NCBI RefSeq assembly: GCF_000379765.1
Contig: NZ_KB903439.1
Span: forward strand, 98,762 to 162,761
Origin: Flexithrix dorotheae DSM 6795
Lineage (GTDB): Bacteria; Bacteroidota; Bacteroidia; Cytophagales; Flammeovirgaceae
DNA: 64,000 nucleotides
Direction: 5' to 3'
Below are positions 62,321-64,000 of the stretch, in pieces. Each line of letters starts with the position of its first letter. Positions within the stretch are counted from its first letter, which is position 1. The notes under the pieces are model-generated. The model was not told where the DNA came from. It saw nothing but the letters and a program-made list of their open reading frames with translations, and did no database searches. Both the position numbers and the translations under genes were made by a program.

Positions 62321-62529
62321 TGGAAGCCATTTTTTGACACAAGTATTCCAATCCCATATCCATCAAGCTAACAAAAACATTTTTCTTTGTTTGTAAATAA
62401 AATTCTCCAATTGCTATTTCTTTTTGGTATCATTCCAACTTTCAAACCCACTTTGCAGACAAATTTTCCCACTTTGCATATTACATTTTTAAATATGAAT
62501 TATTCAAGTGACATTTAGCAGGTATAATT
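62321..62529. other. intergenic part between propeller gene and repeat copy D
   Basis: About 210 bp, AT-rich, without ORF. It may hold the terminator of the propeller gene, but no convincing stem was found. Confidence 0.35.
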
Positions 62530-62652
62530 TTAAGCACCAGTGCACCACACCGGGTGCACCACACCGAGTACTATTATTTCCGAGAAAAAGTAATCTCTCT
62601 ATCAGTCTTTTATGGCAAAATAAGACACGATTATTTTGGAATTACTACTTAA
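62530..62652 (+). repeat. dispersed TTAA-bounded repeat, copy D
   Basis: The longest copy (123 bp). It begins TTAAGCACCAGTGCACCACA and contains an internal tandem duplication of about 15 bp (GTGCACCACACCGGGTGCACCACACCGAG, described by its ends), then GTAATCTCTCTATCAG, TATGGCAAAATAAGACACG and ATTATTTTGGAATTACTACTTAA. It ends 9 bp before the start codon of the co-oriented LytS-like kinase, so it forms almost all of that gene's leader. Its promoter-like motif has one change (TTATTTTG). Confidence 0.88.
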
Positions 62653-62661
62653 ATTTGAGTT

Positions 62662-63729
62662 ATGAAGAGGTCAATAGTTATATTGCTACATGTAGGATTT
62701 TGGATTTGTTATTTTTTGCTGGTATTGGTAATTCTGGGAGCCATTTATGGGAGTAGGGGAGAAGTAGATGATTCCAAAATTGAAGCTGCGTTCAAAGCTA
62801 TTTTATTTTTTGCCTTAGTCCCTTCGGCCATATCTTTTTATTTGTTTTATTTTCTGCTCTTTCCCAGGTTTTTAGAGAAAAAGAATATTTTTCTTACCAT
62901 CGTCTATGGTGTAATGGTGGCTTATTTTGCTGCAATGGTCGGTTGGAGTATCTTAAGTGGTACATTTGGGGAAGTATGCGACCTTGGTGGAGAGTACGAA
63001 GATGAAGATTACTCTGAAGCAGGGGTTATTTTATTTATGACATTTATCGCTTTTGTTTCCGGAATAATTGCCTGGGTGATTCAGGGTTTCCTCACCTGGG
63101 TGAAGGAAATTAAATTGAAAGAAGCACTTGTACAGAAAAATCATGAAATGGAATTGGCTTTGGTAAAATCCCAGCTCGATCCGCATTTTCTATTTAATAC
63201 CATCAATAACATAGATGTGTTGATTTTAAAAAATGCAGAAGACGCTTCCAACTACCTGAATAAACTTTCTGATATTATGCGGTTTATGCTCTTCGAGACC
63301 AAAACAGAGGAAATTTTGCTGGCCAAAGAATTGGAGTATATGGATAAATATATAGCGCTTCAAAAAATCAGGACTTCAAATGCAAATTATGTGAACTACC
63401 AGGTAAATGGCACAGCAAATGGAAAAACTATTGCTCCGATGGTTTTTATTCCTTTTTTGGAAAATGCTTTTAAACATACCAATAATAAAAAGCTGCAGAA
63501 TGCCATCAATATCGATATCCAAATAGAGGAAAATGCCGTAAAAATGAAATGTGAAAACAAATTTGATCCTACACGGAAACCTACAAATGGCTATAATGGA
63601 TTGGGAAATGAGTTAATTAAAAAACGACTTAATCTGATCTATCCGGAGAGGCATCAGCTGGAAGTGGTAAAGAAAAATGAATCCTATATGGTTTCTTTAA
63701 CTATTAATAATAGAGATGTTCTGGTGTAA
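62662..63729 (+). CDS. LytS-like sensor histidine kinase (PF06580)
   Basis: 355 residues. Four N-terminal membrane helices (to about 145), a short linker, then the His_kinase domain with phospho-acceptor His175 in LVKSQLDPHFLFNTINN and a HATPase-like C-terminus (PMVFIPFLENAFKHTNN, NGLGNELIKKRLNLIYPE). In Bacteroidota these kinases are nearly always followed directly by a LytTR response regulator; here a transposase gene starts 46 bp after the stop, so the partner is missing at the expected place. Repeat copy D forms the leader. The protein itself appears full-length. Confidence 0.92.
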   Translation: MKRSIVILLHVGFWICYFLLVLVILGAIYGSRGEVDDSKIEAAFKAILFFALVPSAISFYLFYFLLFPRFLEKKNIFLTIVYGVMVAYFAAMVGWSILSGTFGEVCDLGGEYEDEDYSEAGVILFMTFIAFVSGIIAWVIQGFLTWVKEIKLKEALVQKNHEMELALVKSQLDPHFLFNTINNIDVLILKNAEDASNYLNKLSDIMRFMLFETKTEEILLAKELEYMDKYIALQKIRTSNANYVNYQVNGTANGKTIAPMVFIPFLENAFKHTNNKKLQNAINIDIQIEENAVKMKCENKFDPTRKPTNGYNGLGNELIKKRLNLIYPERHQLEVVKKNESYMVSLTINNRDVLV

Positions 63730-63759
63730 TTGCTTGATACTCAATAGTTGTTATCTTTG
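63730..63759 (+). promoter_or_regulatory. Bacteroidota-type promoter of the transposase gene
   Basis: TTG (63730-63732), 19 bp, then TATCTTTG (63752-63759), a full match to the TTG-N19-TAnnTTTG consensus, ending 16 bp before the ATG at 63776. It overlaps the region where the left end of the insertion sequence should be. Confidence 0.75.
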
Positions 63760-63775
63760 GGATAAAAAATAAACA

Positions 63776-64000
63776 ATGGCAATATCCTTAAAAGAAATAA
63801 GAACAGAGCGACAATGGCGGGCCAGTACAGGTCTAAATGAGGAACAATTTAAAAAATTAGTGAATTTGTTTGAATCCGCTTATGAAGAACTCTTTGGGGA
63901 AAATATTCAGGATCGACAAAGTAATTCAACAGGTACGAGTACTTTTCAAAGTTATGAGGACTTATTGTTTTTCGGATTGTATAGTATCAAAAGCGGATTG
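63776..64000 (+). CDS. IS5-like transposase N-terminus (3' end outside window)
   Basis: 75 codons are visible. The sequence (MAISLKEIRTERQWRASTGL, NEEQFKKLVNLFE, SYEDLLFFGLYSIKSGL) resembles the N-terminal HTH_Tnp_4 domain that precedes a DDE endonuclease domain in IS5-related transposases of Bacteroidota. The catalytic part is beyond the window. It lies where a LytTR regulator gene would be expected. The call is by pattern recall and the DDE domain must be checked downstream. Confidence 0.65.
   Translation, partial: MAISLKEIRTERQWRASTGLNEEQFKKLVNLFESAYEELFGENIQDRQSNSTGTSTFQSYEDLLFFGLYSIKSGL

Overview
This window looks like a marine or surface-dwelling Bacteroidota, most likely of the Cytophagales/Cyclobacteriaceae type. 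The evidence is AT-rich DNA, many lipoprotein signal peptides, a type IX secretion (T9SS) sorting domain, a PorE-like OmpA protein, a TonB-dependent receptor with an N-terminal carboxypeptidase-regulatory-like domain, PadR plus duplicated-permease ABC proteins, and a promoter of the Bacteroidota TTG-N19-TAnnTTTG type at 63730-63759. There is no rRNA, tRNA or ribosomal gene. In the middle lies a complete iteron-type replication and partition region: rep (26281-27261, minus), about 15 direct iterons (27406-27797), then parA and parB (27969-29703, plus). I therefore infer that the window comes from a plasmid, megaplasmid or chromid rather than the main chromosome, or from an integrated copy of such a replicon.

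Layout. 1-9.8 kb: a planctomycete-style catabolic block with two DUF1501 proteins (one cut by the window start), a large PSD1-type cytochrome/DUF1549/LamG/DUF1553 protein, an esterase-like lipoprotein and a sulfatase. 10-17 kb: accessory genes, namely a secreted protein carrying a perfect 19-bp inverted repeat in its coding sequence, an MpaB/DUF2236 oxygenase, an HExxH protein, an orphan ParB-like protein, a secreted protein with three YDEN repeats and an acetyltransferase. 17-25 kb: PadR plus ADOP-like permease, a PorE-like OmpA protein, a PhyH dioxygenase and an AraC regulator. 25-30 kb: small ORF, Bro-N/DinD-like gene, rep, iterons, parA, parB, and a gene split by an amber codon. 30.6-35.7 kb: a four-gene cell-surface operon (secreted protein, 988-aa T9SS Ig/PKD protein, lipoprotein, TraO-like beta-barrel). 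35.7-42 kb: a TetR-controlled RND efflux operon with two matching operators. 42-57 kb: a polysaccharide-degradation block with four sulfatases, a beta-propeller lipoprotein, a TonB receptor, a GH2 glycosidase, an alginate-lyase-family enzyme and an aldehyde dehydrogenase. 57-64 kb: signalling genes (histidine kinase, ThuA-like protein, ToxR-like membrane regulator divergent from an orphan Reg_prop propeller, LytS-like kinase) and the start of an IS5-like transposase running off the window.

How it fits together. The sulfatases, GH2, alginate-lyase family enzyme, PSD1/DUF1501 proteins and ALDH would desulfate, cleave and oxidise a sulfated, uronate-containing polysaccharide. The TonB receptor is the only obvious outer-membrane uptake partner, and there is no SusD. 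All five sulfatases are of the Cys type and need a formylglycine-generating enzyme that is not in this window.

The least explained signal is a dispersed 95-123 bp element present four times (8025-8133 +, 12337-12451 -, 48084-48178 +, 62530-62652 +). It is bounded by TTAA at both ends and carries a TAATTTTG promoter-like motif near its 3' end. Two copies lie directly upstream of co-oriented genes, and one supplies the last ten codons of a gene. Also notable are the iteron array with phased degenerate units, the second ParB lacking the N-terminal extension, the Bro-N gene following rep, and the in-coding palindrome.
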